Positions 46,676 through 54,912 of a DNA stretch of 64,000 nucleotides are shown in pieces; within the stretch, counting starts at the first letter, position 1; each line of letters begins with the position of its first letter. The notes below the pieces were generated by a model that was given only the letters and a program-made list of their open reading frames with translations, was not told the DNA's origin and did no database searches. Source of the stretch: Sulfuricurvum sp. (GTDB lineage Bacteria; Campylobacterota; Campylobacteria; Campylobacterales; Sulfurimonadaceae); assembly GCA_030696775.1 (NCBI GenBank), contig JAUYRN010000031.1, positions 248,001-312,000 on the forward strand, written 5' to 3'. The translations under genes and the position numbers were made by a program.

Positions 46676-47942
46676 AACTTAGTTGCGTTATCTCATTATG
46701 ACGTTTGATAAATTCGTTCACATCGTCGAGGCTTAAGTGTCGAATCATCTCTAACTCTTTGAGTGAATGACCCAGTTCTTGTCCTTGATAATATTCGGTA
46801 AACGTTCTTCCCAATCGCTGAGAGAGGGTTTCAACCCGTAATGGCTCAGAACCAAGAAGAAATTTACGCGCTTGATCAAGTTCGCTTTGAGTCACTCCTG
46901 TTTTTACAAAGGTATCAATAACTTCGATGACACTTTTTTTTGCTTCGTCTTGTGATTCGAGTTTGGTTTGGAGGTAACCGCTAAAATAGGTATTGGTTTT
47001 CGCAACTCCTAAACGTGAATACGCCGAGTATGCCAATCCGCGCTTTACCCGAATCTCTTCCATCAGCCGACTGCCAAAACCGCTGGAGCCCAAAATAAAC
47101 ATTGCTACGCGCGCTTTGTAAAACTCAGGATCTCCCTCATTCATAACAAAAGGTGCCCCAAAATACAGGTACGCTTGTTCCGTTTGAGATCGCTTTAAAA
47201 TGGATTCTTTTGGAGATTTTCGAGGTTCATAATGACGTTCCGATGCCACTTTTCCTACCGATAATGGGGAGAGAAGTTTCGTTACCTTTTCTTGTGCTTC
47301 TGAGAGATTTAAATCGCCCCCAATAACGACGAGTAGATTGGAAAGAACCATTTTTTCATGCAAAAATGTTTCAACATTTTTTAGCTTTATTTTCTCGATG
47401 GATTCTTTTGTTCCGATATTTGGCGTAGCAATCGGAGTTCCCTCAAACAAAATCGCTTTGAGTTCATCAGAAGCTACGGTATCAAAATCGGCTTCTTTAC
47501 GAGCAATGTCGCTTTGAGTAAGGGTTTTTACTTTTTCCAATGTCTCTTTAGTCAGATTGGGAGAACGCAACAGCTCGCTCATAAGAGACAGCCCCATATT
47601 AAACTCATCTTTGAGCGTTCCCAGCTCCATTACAAATGTCTCAGAACCGGCATTTGTACTGAGCTGAATGGCACGTGCATCGAGCGCATCAGCAAATCCG
47701 ACTGCACCACGTTTTAACGTCCCCTCATTCATCATCTTCGCACTCACACGTGCTAATCCAGGATTATTACCCTCATCAATGCTTCCACTGCCGGTAAACA
47801 CGACCTGCATAGAGACGATCGGCAGACGCTTATCCTCTTCGTAAATAAAGGGAACTTTTACCCCTTTTATCTCTATAAATTCTAATGTACTTGCCATAAG
47901 TGTATGCCCTAAAAATAAAATAATAACGGTTAAAAACTTCAA
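46656..47942 (-). CDS. M16-family peptidase homologue lacking the zinc site
   Basis: A 428-residue exported protein with a signal peptide ('MKFLTVIILFLGHTLMAS') and two M16 half domains. The zinc motif HxxEH should lie in the 'GLAxxxxxMMNEGT' segment, but the sequence reads 'GLARVSAKMMNEGT', so the metal ligands are missing. The second half keeps the 'MEEIRVKRGLAYSAYS' Arg/Tyr segment that binds substrate in M16 enzymes. In heterodimeric M16B peptidases one subunit supplies HxxEH and the other this Arg/Tyr pair, so this is probably the non-catalytic partner. The TTG start overlaps the mqnC stop. Confidence 0.85.
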   Translation of the reverse strand: MKFLTVIILFLGHTLMASTLEFIEIKGVKVPFIYEEDKRLPIVSMQVVFTGSGSIDEGNNPGLARVSAKMMNEGTLKRGAVGFADALDARAIQLSTNAGSETFVMELGTLKDEFNMGLSLMSELLRSPNLTKETLEKVKTLTQSDIARKEADFDTVASDELKAILFEGTPIATPNIGTKESIEKIKLKNVETFLHEKMVLSNLLVVIGGDLNLSEAQEKVTKLLSPLSVGKVASERHYEPRKSPKESILKRSQTEQAYLYFGAPFVMNEGDPEFYKARVAMFILGSSGFGSRLMEEIRVKRGLAYSAYSRLGVAKTNTYFSGYLQTKLESQDEAKKSVIEVIDTFVKTGVTQSELDQARKFLLGSEPLRVETLSQRLGRTFTEYYQGQELGHSLKELEMIRHLSLDDVNEFIKRHNEITQLSYAIVTK

Positions 47943-48985
47943 GCAAATTTCTCAAGTATCTCATACGCTGTATTACGAATCGCCGGAGTTTCCCCGATGT
48001 CATGGATGAGACGTATCATCTCTTCTTTTGCCATCCGAAATCCTGCCCCTGCACTGCGCACGACATTCTCTTCCATCATTGTGGAACCCAAATCGTTAGC
48101 TCCGTACAAAAGTGCCATCTGACCGATATACGGTCCTTGGGTTACCCATGAACTTTGAATGTTCTCGAAATTGTCCAAAAATAATCGTGATACTGCAAGC
48201 AGTCTCAAATAACGATTAGAAGATTGCTTCTCAATTTCCGGATGTTCTTCCATAAGTTGAGTATTCATCCCCTGAAATGACCACATGATAAAAGCTCTAA
48301 AACCGCCCGTCTCATCTTGGAGATCGCGGATTAGATTCCAGTGTTCGATAATCTCTTCATCTGTTTCTACTGTTCCATACATCATCGTTGCGGTGGATTT
48401 AATCCCCAGCTTGTGCGCTTCACGATGAACATGGAGCCATACTTCACTGTCAATCTTTTTCGGAGCGATGATGTCACGGACTCGGTCACTGAGGATTTCT
48501 GCACCCGCACCCGGAATAGACGCAAGCCCTTTGGCATGTAAACGTGCCAAGCACTCTTGGATAGTGATATGAGAGACTTTGGCGATGTAATCCAGCTCAA
48601 TCGAAGAAAAACCGTGAATCGTAATCGTTGGATATTTGATGTGAATATGCTCAACCAAATCTTCATACCAGTCGATTTTGAGCTTCGGATGAACACCGCC
48701 TTGGAACAAAATCTGCGTTCCGCCAATCTCTAAAAGCTCATCAATTTTTTGATCAATTTCTTCGAACGTAAGAACATACGCTTCTTTGTCTTTAGGGCTG
48801 CGATAAAAAGCGCAAAATTTACAATCAACCCAACAAACATTGGTATAGTTAATGTTTCGGTCAACGACAAATGTAGTAATTCCCTCAGGATGAAGCTCTT
48901 TTTTACGCGCGGTTGCCATGCGACCGAGTTCTTTTAAATCCCCATTTCGAATGTAATCTAGAGCTTGTTCTTTAGTGAGTCGCAT
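47939..48985 (-). CDS. mqnC: cyclic dehypoxanthine futalosine synthase
   Basis: A 348-residue radical-SAM enzyme with the cluster motif C51-x3-C55-x2-C58 ('CWVDCKFC') and the family segment 'VDRNINYTNVC'. MqnC cyclises dehypoxanthine futalosine in the futalosine route to menaquinone, the route used by Campylobacterota. MqnE is the nearest alternative, but the 'AFIMWSFQGMNTQLM' region and overall length fit MqnC better. It lies nine bases after the nusB stop and its own stop overlaps the start of the M16 gene, so it belongs to the kdsA-ribH-nusB transcript. Confidence 0.88.
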   Translation of the reverse strand: MRLTKEQALDYIRNGDLKELGRMATARKKELHPEGITTFVVDRNINYTNVCWVDCKFCAFYRSPKDKEAYVLTFEEIDQKIDELLEIGGTQILFQGGVHPKLKIDWYEDLVEHIHIKYPTITIHGFSSIELDYIAKVSHITIQECLARLHAKGLASIPGAGAEILSDRVRDIIAPKKIDSEVWLHVHREAHKLGIKSTATMMYGTVETDEEIIEHWNLIRDLQDETGGFRAFIMWSFQGMNTQLMEEHPEIEKQSSNRYLRLLAVSRLFLDNFENIQSSWVTQGPYIGQMALLYGANDLGSTMMEENVVRSAGAGFRMAKEEMIRLIHDIGETPAIRNTAYEILEKFA

Positions 48986-48993
48986 CTACTAGT

Positions 48994-49392
48994 CTACTTG
49001 TCTTTTGAAATCGCGTCTAGGACACCATTGATGAATTTTGGGGATTGCTCGCTTCCAAATGCTTTGGTCACTTCAATCGCTTCATTGATAATAACGGCAG
49101 AATCAAGTTCGCCGTACATAATCTCATACGCGCCCAAACGAAGTGTTGCACGCTCAATAGAACCCAAGCGGTCAAAATCCCAATCTTTAAGATGTTTTTC
49201 AATCGCTTCGTCCACGGCAACCAAATGCTCCGTTACACCACGAAATAAATCCATCGCAAAATCGCGTTGTTTATTACGAATTTTCTTCTCTTCCATAATC
49301 TCATCGCTAAAATCTGCGATACTTTTATTGCCTAAATCATAAGCATAAAGAAGACTGACAACTGCCATACGGGCTTGATGACGTGTTGCCAT
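48994..49392 (-). CDS. nusB: transcription antitermination factor NusB
   Basis: A 132-residue all-helical protein with the NusB signature: 'TRHQARMAVVSLLYAYDLG' at the start and 'LGAYEIMYGELDSAVIINEAIEVTKAFGSEQSPKFINGVLDAI' in the second half. With NusE (S10) it binds boxA RNA in rRNA leaders to support antitermination. The start overlaps the ribH stop by one base. The ribH-nusB pairing is widespread. Confidence 0.95.
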   Translation of the reverse strand: MATRHQARMAVVSLLYAYDLGNKSIADFSDEIMEEKKIRNKQRDFAMDLFRGVTEHLVAVDEAIEKHLKDWDFDRLGSIERATLRLGAYEIMYGELDSAVIINEAIEVTKAFGSEQSPKFINGVLDAISKDK

Positions 49393-49862
49393 TATGCGCC
49401 AATCGCTTCGTATAAATCTAACATTTCAATAACTACTGTCATGGCTTCAAATCCTTTATTTCCTGCTTTTGTCCCTGCACGCTCAATGGCTTGCTCAATG
49501 GTATCGGTGGTCAATAGTCCAAATGCAACCGGTTTTTGATGTTTTAAACTCATCGTTGCAATTCCTTTGGTAGCCTCAGCTGAAACATAATCAAAATGAG
49601 GGGTAGAACCGCGAATAACAGCACCTAATGCACAAACCGCATCGTATTTCCCCGTCGATAAAAGCTGATCAATAACCATCGGAAGCTCATACGCTCCAGG
49701 AGCTAAAACATGGGTCAAATCGTCATCATTTCCGCCATGTCGTGAAAAAGCATCTTTTGCCCCTTCAACGAGTCTGTCTACGATAAAATGATTCCATCGT
49801 GTACTTACGATTGCGACTTTTTTGCCGTTTTTAACGCTTAATTTACCTTCAATAAGTTTCAT
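49392..49862 (-). CDS. ribH: 6,7-dimethyl-8-ribityllumazine synthase
   Basis: A 156-residue subunit with '[16 protein letters not shown]', 'APGAYELP', '[13 protein letters not shown]' and '[11 protein letters not shown]', the standard lumazine synthase motifs including the catalytic His of the 'TPHFDY' segment. It joins the pyrimidine and dihydroxybutanone phosphate to make the riboflavin precursor and forms 60-mers or pentamers. It lies between kdsA and nusB. A 61-base gap with a palindromic repeat separates it from kdsA. Confidence 0.96.
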   Translation of the reverse strand: MKLIEGKLSVKNGKKVAIVSTRWNHFIVDRLVEGAKDAFSRHGGNDDDLTHVLAPGAYELPMVIDQLLSTGKYDAVCALGAVIRGSTPHFDYVSAEATKGIATMSLKHQKPVAFGLLTTDTIEQAIERAGTKAGNKGFEAMTVVIEMLDLYEAIGA

Positions 49863-49894
49863 CTTTTTCCTTTGTGGGTTTTGTTTTTATTTTT

Positions 49895-49920
49895 GTCATC
49901 CACGCCTACGCGGGAATGAC
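49895..49920. repeat. GTCATcc...GGAATGAC palindromic repeat, copy 4
   Basis: GTCATCCACGCctacGCGGGAATGAC, a short member of the same dispersed family, placed between kdsA and ribH inside what looks like an operon. Confidence 0.65.
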
Positions 49921-49923
49921 GGG

Positions 49924-50718
49924 TTATTTTATTGCATCCAACTGCAACAACTTCTCACTTAGTTCTTCTAATTGTTCTAATTTTAGCATATTTGGACCAT
50001 CACTCAACGCACAAATAGGATCAAAATGAGTTTCGAAGAAAAATCCATCTACTCCGACGGCGGCAGCGGCACGTGCGAGATGAGGAACCATAGAGCTGTC
50101 GCCGCCTGTTTTCCCCGTTCCCGTTCCAGGCATCTGAACAGAATGGGTCGCATCGAAGATAACCGGAGCAAACTGTCGCATAATGACGAGCGAGCGCATA
50201 TCGACCACGAGATTACCGTATCCGAATGTCGAACCGCGCTCACATAAAAGGACTCCATTTTTTTGCGATGCTTCGTATGTCACCTCATCACATCCACGGG
50301 TTTTGAGCACTTTTGCGACCGAAAACTGCATATCTGCCGGAGTCATAAACTGACCTTTTTTGATATTAACGATTTTATCTGTTTTCGCTGCGGCAACCAG
50401 TAAATCGGTTTGACGGCATAAAAAAGCAGGGATTTGGATCATGTCAATCACTTCTGCTGCGATGGGAACCTGGTAGCTCTCATGGACGTCCGTGACAATC
50501 TTATAGCCGAAATCGTCTTTGACCTTTTGCAAAATTCGCAAGCCCTCTTCGAGTCCGGGTCCACGGTAACTGTCCAATGACGTTCGATTAGCTTTGTCAA
50601 AACTCGATTTAAAATAAAAATCAAATCGCGGATCATTATGATAACGCTCTAAACTTTTGGCAATTTTAAATATCGATTCTTCGCTCTCAATGACACAAGG
50701 TCCCGCTAGAAGTATCAT
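49924..50718 (-). CDS. kdsA: 3-deoxy-D-manno-octulosonate 8-phosphate synthase
   Basis: The start is set at ATG 50718, with GGAG seven bases upstream and the normal first residues '[12 protein letters not shown]' (264 residues), not the track's 50733. KdsA condenses phosphoenolpyruvate with arabinose-5-phosphate to make Kdo-8-phosphate for lipopolysaccharide. Visible motifs are '[17 protein letters not shown]', 'TDVHE', '[12 protein letters not shown]', 'NIKKGQFM', and '[10 protein letters not shown]'. Presence of Cys in 'GPCVIES' suggests the metal-dependent class. It heads the kdsA-ribH-nusB-mqnC-M16-recG run. Confidence 0.95.
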   Translation of the reverse strand: MILLAGPCVIESEESIFKIAKSLERYHNDPRFDFYFKSSFDKANRTSLDSYRGPGLEEGLRILQKVKDDFGYKIVTDVHESYQVPIAAEVIDMIQIPAFLCRQTDLLVAAAKTDKIVNIKKGQFMTPADMQFSVAKVLKTRGCDEVTYEASQKNGVLLCERGSTFGYGNLVVDMRSLVIMRQFAPVIFDATHSVQMPGTGTGKTGGDSSMVPHLARAAAAVGVDGFFFETHFDPICALSDGPNMLKLEQLEELSEKLLQLDAIK

Positions 50719-50769
50719 ACGCAAGCTCCACATCTTTAGGTTTAATGGGACATTTTACTCAAGGTAAGA

Positions 50770-51993
50770 TTAAAATCCACAATGGCTTTTTGGATTAGAC
50801 ATTTTATTAATCCCTTTTTTGCATTGAACATGAAGCATGTAACGATAGCTTCGCATAATGACCGTTTTAATCAGATGTCCAAGAATTCCACTGACTCGGA
50901 TCCATCCCAACAATGAGACACTCGCATAATTTCCACCAAGTGCGATCATCATCCCTCTCATCTGAATATCTGAAGCCTTCATCTCTTTTCCTTGGATCAA
51001 GGCTAATATATTATGGGCTGCATGCACACCACTTTGTTCAGCGCTTTGCGCTGTGGAAGGGAGCAATTTACCGGTCGTTTCCCGAAGCTCAGTAATATCT
51101 CCAGCTGCAAAAATACAATCATGAGAAGGTATGCGTAAAAACTTATCCACAATGAGCTGCGATTTTTTATTTTTTTCAACCTTTAATTCGCCGGTGAGGG
51201 TGGAGGCTACGATCCCTCCTGTAAAGATCATAAAATCAAAACAAATCGATTCGGTTCCATTCAAGATCAAGCCGTGTTCTTCGACAGAAGTAATACGTGA
51301 ATGGTTGATAATTTTTACCCCTAGCTTCAAAAGCCGCTTAGTTGCTTGCGTGATTAAATAGGACTCCATTCCCTCTAAAACATTTTCATGAGGAATGATT
51401 AAAAAGATATGAATATTGTCACACGTCAGAGTGTTGTCTTGGTGAAATACACGAATATAATGGGCCATTTCAGCTGCAATCTCAACACCGCTGAGCCCGC
51501 CTCCACCGATAACAACATTAAAAGGTTCACTGCACCATCCCCCCTCACTCTCCATGCGCTGATAGAGCCTTTGTTCAAATTGCTGCTTGAACGCCAATGC
51601 ACTTGGCAGAGTTTTGACCCCGTGTGAATATTCTCGCAGCCCGTCCGCAGCATTACTGTACGCTGTTCTGCTCCCAGTACAGATGAGCAAATAATCATAC
51701 GAATGACCTGATGTTTGACCGATGATATGGTTGGACTCAAAATCAATCGTACGAATGGTGTCTTTTATATAGCTAACATAATCTCCATAACTGAGACATA
51801 AAGCCAATAAATCAATCGTAACGCGGGTCATTGAACACTCATTGGCAATGAGCTCATACGCTTCTGTTTGGAGATAATGATAGGGATGCTGATCAATGAG
51901 GACTACATCGCAAAGATCTGAATTAGCCAAAACTTTTAGCGCCTGGACTCCTGCATAGCCTCCACCCACGATAATGACACGTTTGCGCTGCAT
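50770..51993 (-). CDS. NDH-2-like FAD-dependent NAD(P)H dehydrogenase
   Basis: The start is placed at ATG 51993 (AAGGGA six bases upstream), giving 407 residues beginning 'MQRKRVIIVGGGYAGVQAL'. The track's longer start runs into the neighbouring gene. It has two dinucleotide folds: FAD motif 'GGGYAG', then 'VVIGGGLSGVEIAAEMA' for NAD(P)H, and 'IFAAGDITEL' for flavin contact. This fits type II NADH:quinone oxidoreductase or a sulfide:quinone-like relative. The sulfide-specific cysteines of SQR are not evident, so NDH-2-like is preferred. It acts on the inner face of the membrane through an amphipathic C-terminal region. Confidence 0.82.
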   Translation of the reverse strand: MQRKRVIIVGGGYAGVQALKVLANSDLCDVVLIDQHPYHYLQTEAYELIANECSMTRVTIDLLALCLSYGDYVSYIKDTIRTIDFESNHIIGQTSGHSYDYLLICTGSRTAYSNAADGLREYSHGVKTLPSALAFKQQFEQRLYQRMESEGGWCSEPFNVVIGGGGLSGVEIAAEMAHYIRVFHQDNTLTCDNIHIFLIIPHENVLEGMESYLITQATKRLLKLGVKIINHSRITSVEEHGLILNGTESICFDFMIFTGGIVASTLTGELKVEKNKKSQLIVDKFLRIPSHDCIFAAGDITELRETTGKLLPSTAQSAEQSGVHAAHNILALIQGKEMKASDIQMRGMMIALGGNYASVSLLGWIRVSGILGHLIKTVIMRSYRYMLHVQCKKGINKMSNPKSHCGF

Positions 51994-52030
51994 AAAATAT
52001 CCCTTGCAAAAAGCTTTTGGATTGATTATA

Positions 52031-53191
52031 TCAATATTCCAAATAGTTATTAACAATTCCTGATGAACATACTACGGCTGAACTAAACGCCCATTGAAAG
52101 TTATATCCCCCAAGCTCTCCCGTAACATCCACCGTTTCACCGATGAAATAAAGCCCCTTTATCCTCGTACTTTCCATGGTTTTAATCTCTAGCTCCTCAT
52201 GCGCCACACCGCCACGGCACACTTCCGCTTTGCTCATTCCAAATGTCCCTGAAGGTGCCATTGTGTAGTTTTGAAGTTTTGATAATTTTTCGCGCTCATC
52301 GGGGTTTAGACGATTGCATGGTTTATCGTCCAAAGAAATTGCTTCTAAAAATGCTTTGATAAATCGCTTGGGCAATGGAAGTGCGGTGCTGAGTAATTTT
52401 TTCTCTTTAAAGAGTTTTTCCAGCTCTAAATCGGGGCAAAAATCAAGCGCTATCTCTCCACGATGCCAATACAACGATGTGGAAAGAACTACGGGACCGC
52501 TAATCCCCTTGTGCGCAAAAAGCAAATCTTCATCCAGTAACTTTTCACCCACACGAATACGAGCAGGAAAACTAATCCCACTGAGCTCTTTCATCCAAAA
52601 CTCTTTGGGCTGAAGAGTTAAACCCACCAGTGCCGGAGCAAAAGGGATAACTTTATGCCCGTACTCTTGTGCGATTTTAAGTCCAATATCACTTGCACCG
52701 AGTTCTTTGTAACTCGCACCTCCCGTTGCAACGACGATATTGGAGGCACTGAATTTCCCCTTATCGGTCGTCACCACAAAAGGAGCATTCCCCGCAACGC
52801 TCAAAATTTTATGCCCCAAAAGCATATCACATCCGCGAGCACGTCCCAATAAAATGGAAATCACCTCATCCGAACTCTTCGGACAAAAATAATAGCGCTC
52901 TTTACGAATCACAGGACGAAGCCCGCCATTATGAAAATACTCCAATAACGCTTCTTTGGAAAATGCCCTGAGCGCATTTGACACCAAAGATTCATTTCCT
53001 AAAAAATGGCTCGCATCCACTTCCACATTGGTGAGATTGCATTTTCCTCCACCAGAGGCTTTGAGTTTTAATGCGGGCTTCGTATTTCCCTCGATGATGG
53101 CGATTTTTAGAGAACTTTTTTCTGAAAGCTGTGCCGCACACATCAATCCGCCAGCCCCAGCTCCTAAAATAATGACATCAAATTGTTTCAT
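52031..53191 (-). CDS. BaiN/HI0933-family flavoprotein
   Basis: A 386-residue protein with N-terminal FAD motif 'VIILGAGAGGLMCAAQLSEK', 'KLKASGGGKCNLTN' (a hallmark of the HI0933/BaiN family), the insert domain, and the C-terminal 'GLYFIGETVDVTGELGGYNFQWAFSSG-like' segment. Members are NAD(P)/FAD oxidoreductases of mostly unsettled function. One relative, BaiN, reduces bile-acid intermediates, and that substrate need not apply here. Its start overlaps the msrQ stop by four bases, so it is likely expressed with msrQ and msrP. Confidence 0.85.
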   Translation of the reverse strand: MKQFDVIILGAGAGGLMCAAQLSEKSSLKIAIIEGNTKPALKLKASGGGKCNLTNVEVDASHFLGNESLVSNALRAFSKEALLEYFHNGGLRPVIRKERYYFCPKSSDEVISILLGRARGCDMLLGHKILSVAGNAPFVVTTDKGKFSASNIVVATGGASYKELGASDIGLKIAQEYGHKVIPFAPALVGLTLQPKEFWMKELSGISFPARIRVGEKLLDEDLLFAHKGISGPVVLSTSLYWHRGEIALDFCPDLELEKLFKEKKLLSTALPLPKRFIKAFLEAISLDDKPCNRLNPDEREKLSKLQNYTMAPSGTFGMSKAEVCRGGVAHEELEIKTMESTRIKGLYFIGETVDVTGELGGYNFQWAFSSAVVCSSGIVNNYLEY

Positions 53192-53790
53192 CGCTTTAAC
53201 AACCGTAATGCCAACAATGAAAAAAGTGTTCCTACGACTGCCACGTGGGTAATCGTAATCGTTTTATGACTCATTAAATAGTGGATCGCAATCAAAACAA
53301 TCGCGATATAGACCAGCTTATGCCATGATCGAAATTTAGCAAACAGTTTCTTAGTCGACGTCAATGCCATCAGCAATAAAATCAAAAATGCACCCATCCC
53401 AAACGCGATAAAAGGTTTAGTCAATACTTCATGGTTTACACCTATAAAATCAAACTGCTGATCGACACCGATAAACAAAAGAGCATGAATCAATGCGTAA
53501 AAAAAGGCAAATAATCCTAAAAGGCGACGGTATTTCAAAAAATTAATCCCGATATAGCTTCGTAATGGTGTCACCATCAACGTAATAGCCAACATACACA
53601 ACGCACTGTTCCCCGCCAAATCACTCGAAAATTTCAATGGATCTGAAGGAATTTTGGTCAATATTACCTGCAAATACTGCTCCATAAATACCAAAATATC
53701 ATGTACTATTTGCGGATGAAATTCAACACTAAAACGCAATGCCGCATAGACTATCGGTAACAGTGCCCCGATCCAAATCAAAATTCTCAT
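53188..53790 (-). CDS. msrQ: heme-binding membrane subunit MsrQ
   Basis: A 200-residue membrane protein with about six helices, of the YedZ/ferric-reductase-like family. Histidines within helices ('ALIHALLF', 'SWHKLVYIAIVLIAIHYLMSH') can bind b-type heme. MsrQ passes electrons from the quinone pool to the periplasmic reductase MsrP, which repairs oxidised methionine. It lies 10 bases after msrP, in the usual msrPQ order. Confidence 0.9.
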   Translation of the reverse strand: MRILIWIGALLPIVYAALRFSVEFHPQIVHDILVFMEQYLQVILTKIPSDPLKFSSDLAGNSALCMLAITLMVTPLRSYIGINFLKYRRLLGLFAFFYALIHALLFIGVDQQFDFIGVNHEVLTKPFIAFGMGAFLILLLMALTSTKKLFAKFRSWHKLVYIAIVLIAIHYLMSHKTITITHVAVVGTLFSLLALRLLKR

Positions 53791-53800
53791 TAACCCTCTT

Positions 53801-54730
53801 TTAGTAAAACTTTTTTAAATCTACGCCTTTGTACAGTGAAGCAACTTCTTTACCGTACCCGTTGAACATCAATGTATCTTGCTTGAAAAAATGACCCAAC
53901 GGACGTTCACGCGCCTGTGACCAACGCGGGTGATCGACAGTTGGATTCACATTGGCAAAAAAACCATATTCTTTGGGTGCCATTTCATTCCATGTTGAGC
54001 GGGTTTGCTTCTCTTTGAGAGTGATACTGACAATGCTTTTAATACTTTTAAATCCGTATTTCCAGGGCACAACTAAACGGATTGGAGCACCATTTTGTGG
54101 CAAGAGCTCTTTTCCGTATAGCCCAACAGCTAACAGCGTCAAAGGATTCATCGCTTCATCGATACGCAGTCCTTCTCGATATGGAAATGCAATACTACCA
54201 AAACTTTGCCCCTGTGCCGGAAATTGTTTCGGATCAAACAACGTTTCAAATTCGACGTATTTAGATTTTGACGTTAATCCTACATATTTTAGTACCGATG
54301 CAAGAGGAATCCCAACCCACGGAACCACCATCGACCACCCCTCAACACACCGAAAACGATATATACGTTCCTCTGACGGAATCAATTTTAGTAACTGATC
54401 AATATCAAAAGTCACTTTTTTTTGCACTTCTCCCTCAATACGCAATGTCCATGCTCGCGGTTTAAAATATTTGGCAAGCTTTGATGGAGCCTCTTTATCG
54501 GTTGAAAACTCATAAAAGTTATTGTACGTCGTAATCTGATCATAAGAGGTAAGCTTTAAACTGCGAGACTCTTTCTCCCTCTCATAACTCAATGCCGAGA
54601 ACAAAGGTGTCCCCGCTAATACTACAGCAGAAGCCGCAAGTTTCATAAGCTCTCGGCGCTCTTTATACACACTCTCAGGAGTGATTTGATTTGAGGGGAT
54701 CAAGTTGGGGTAATTTTGACGCGTAAGCAT
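53801..54730 (-). CDS. msrP: protein-methionine-sulfoxide reductase catalytic subunit
   Basis: The start is set at ATG 54730 (GGAG eight bases upstream), giving 309 residues. The N terminus has a twin-arginine signal ('ERRELMKLAASAVVLAG'), as needed for a folded molybdenum protein. The molybdopterin ligand cysteine is C128 in 'YRFRCVEGWSMVVPW', and 'VPWKYGFKSIKSIV' is typical of the YedY/MsrP family. It reduces methionine sulfoxides in periplasmic proteins, using electrons from MsrQ. The gene is divergent from rimO. Confidence 0.93.
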   Translation of the reverse strand: MLTRQNYPNLIPSNQITPESVYKERRELMKLAASAVVLAGTPLFSALSYEREKESRSLKLTSYDQITTYNNFYEFSTDKEAPSKLAKYFKPRAWTLRIEGEVQKKVTFDIDQLLKLIPSEERIYRFRCVEGWSMVVPWVGIPLASVLKYVGLTSKSKYVEFETLFDPKQFPAQGQSFGSIAFPYREGLRIDEAMNPLTLLAVGLYGKELLPQNGAPIRLVVPWKYGFKSIKSIVSITLKEKQTRSTWNEMAPKEYGFFANVNPTVDHPRWSQARERPLGHFFKQDTLMFNGYGKEVASLYKGVDLKKFY

Positions 54731-54782
54731 GGCAAATCTCCAGTTGGCTATAATTGCACTAATAATATCCAAGGGTTGGTAA

Positions 54783-54818
54783 ATGTCTAAAAAACTTCAT
54801 ATTGTTCCCTGGATTTAA
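54783..54818 (+). pseudogene. decayed duplicate of the rimO start
   Basis: ATGTCTAAAAAACTTCATAT begins a 12-codon frame that matches the first eight codons of rimO (130 bases downstream) in protein, but differs at synonymous third positions. If one base is restored after codon 8 the match goes on ('SL'), so it is a frameshifted relic. It also has its own AAGGG ribosome site. The frame stops at TAA 54816-54818. Confidence 0.6.
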
Positions 54819-54912
54819 ACGCTAAATGAGCAAAGCCCATTTAGCTACGCTCGCCGCTATGGCACTAAAGCTTGCCCTTAAAAGGGCAAAAAATAAAAAT
54901 TAAGGTTTATTT
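54819..54912. repeat. short palindromic insert before rimO
   Basis: The stretch between the relic and the real rimO contains GCTAAATG-agcaaagc-CATTTAGC and TTGCCCTT-aa-AAGGGCAA. It separates the two copies of the rimO start and could be a small inserted element. Confidence 0.45.

Noticed and set aside
48341-48541. Plus-strand ORFs within mqnC
   Set aside because: Antisense shadows of a well-conserved enzyme.
51994-52056. Longer N terminus of the NDH-2-like protein
   Set aside because: The 21 extra residues precede the normal FAD motif start, overlap the upstream gene, and the internal ATG has a strong ribosome site.
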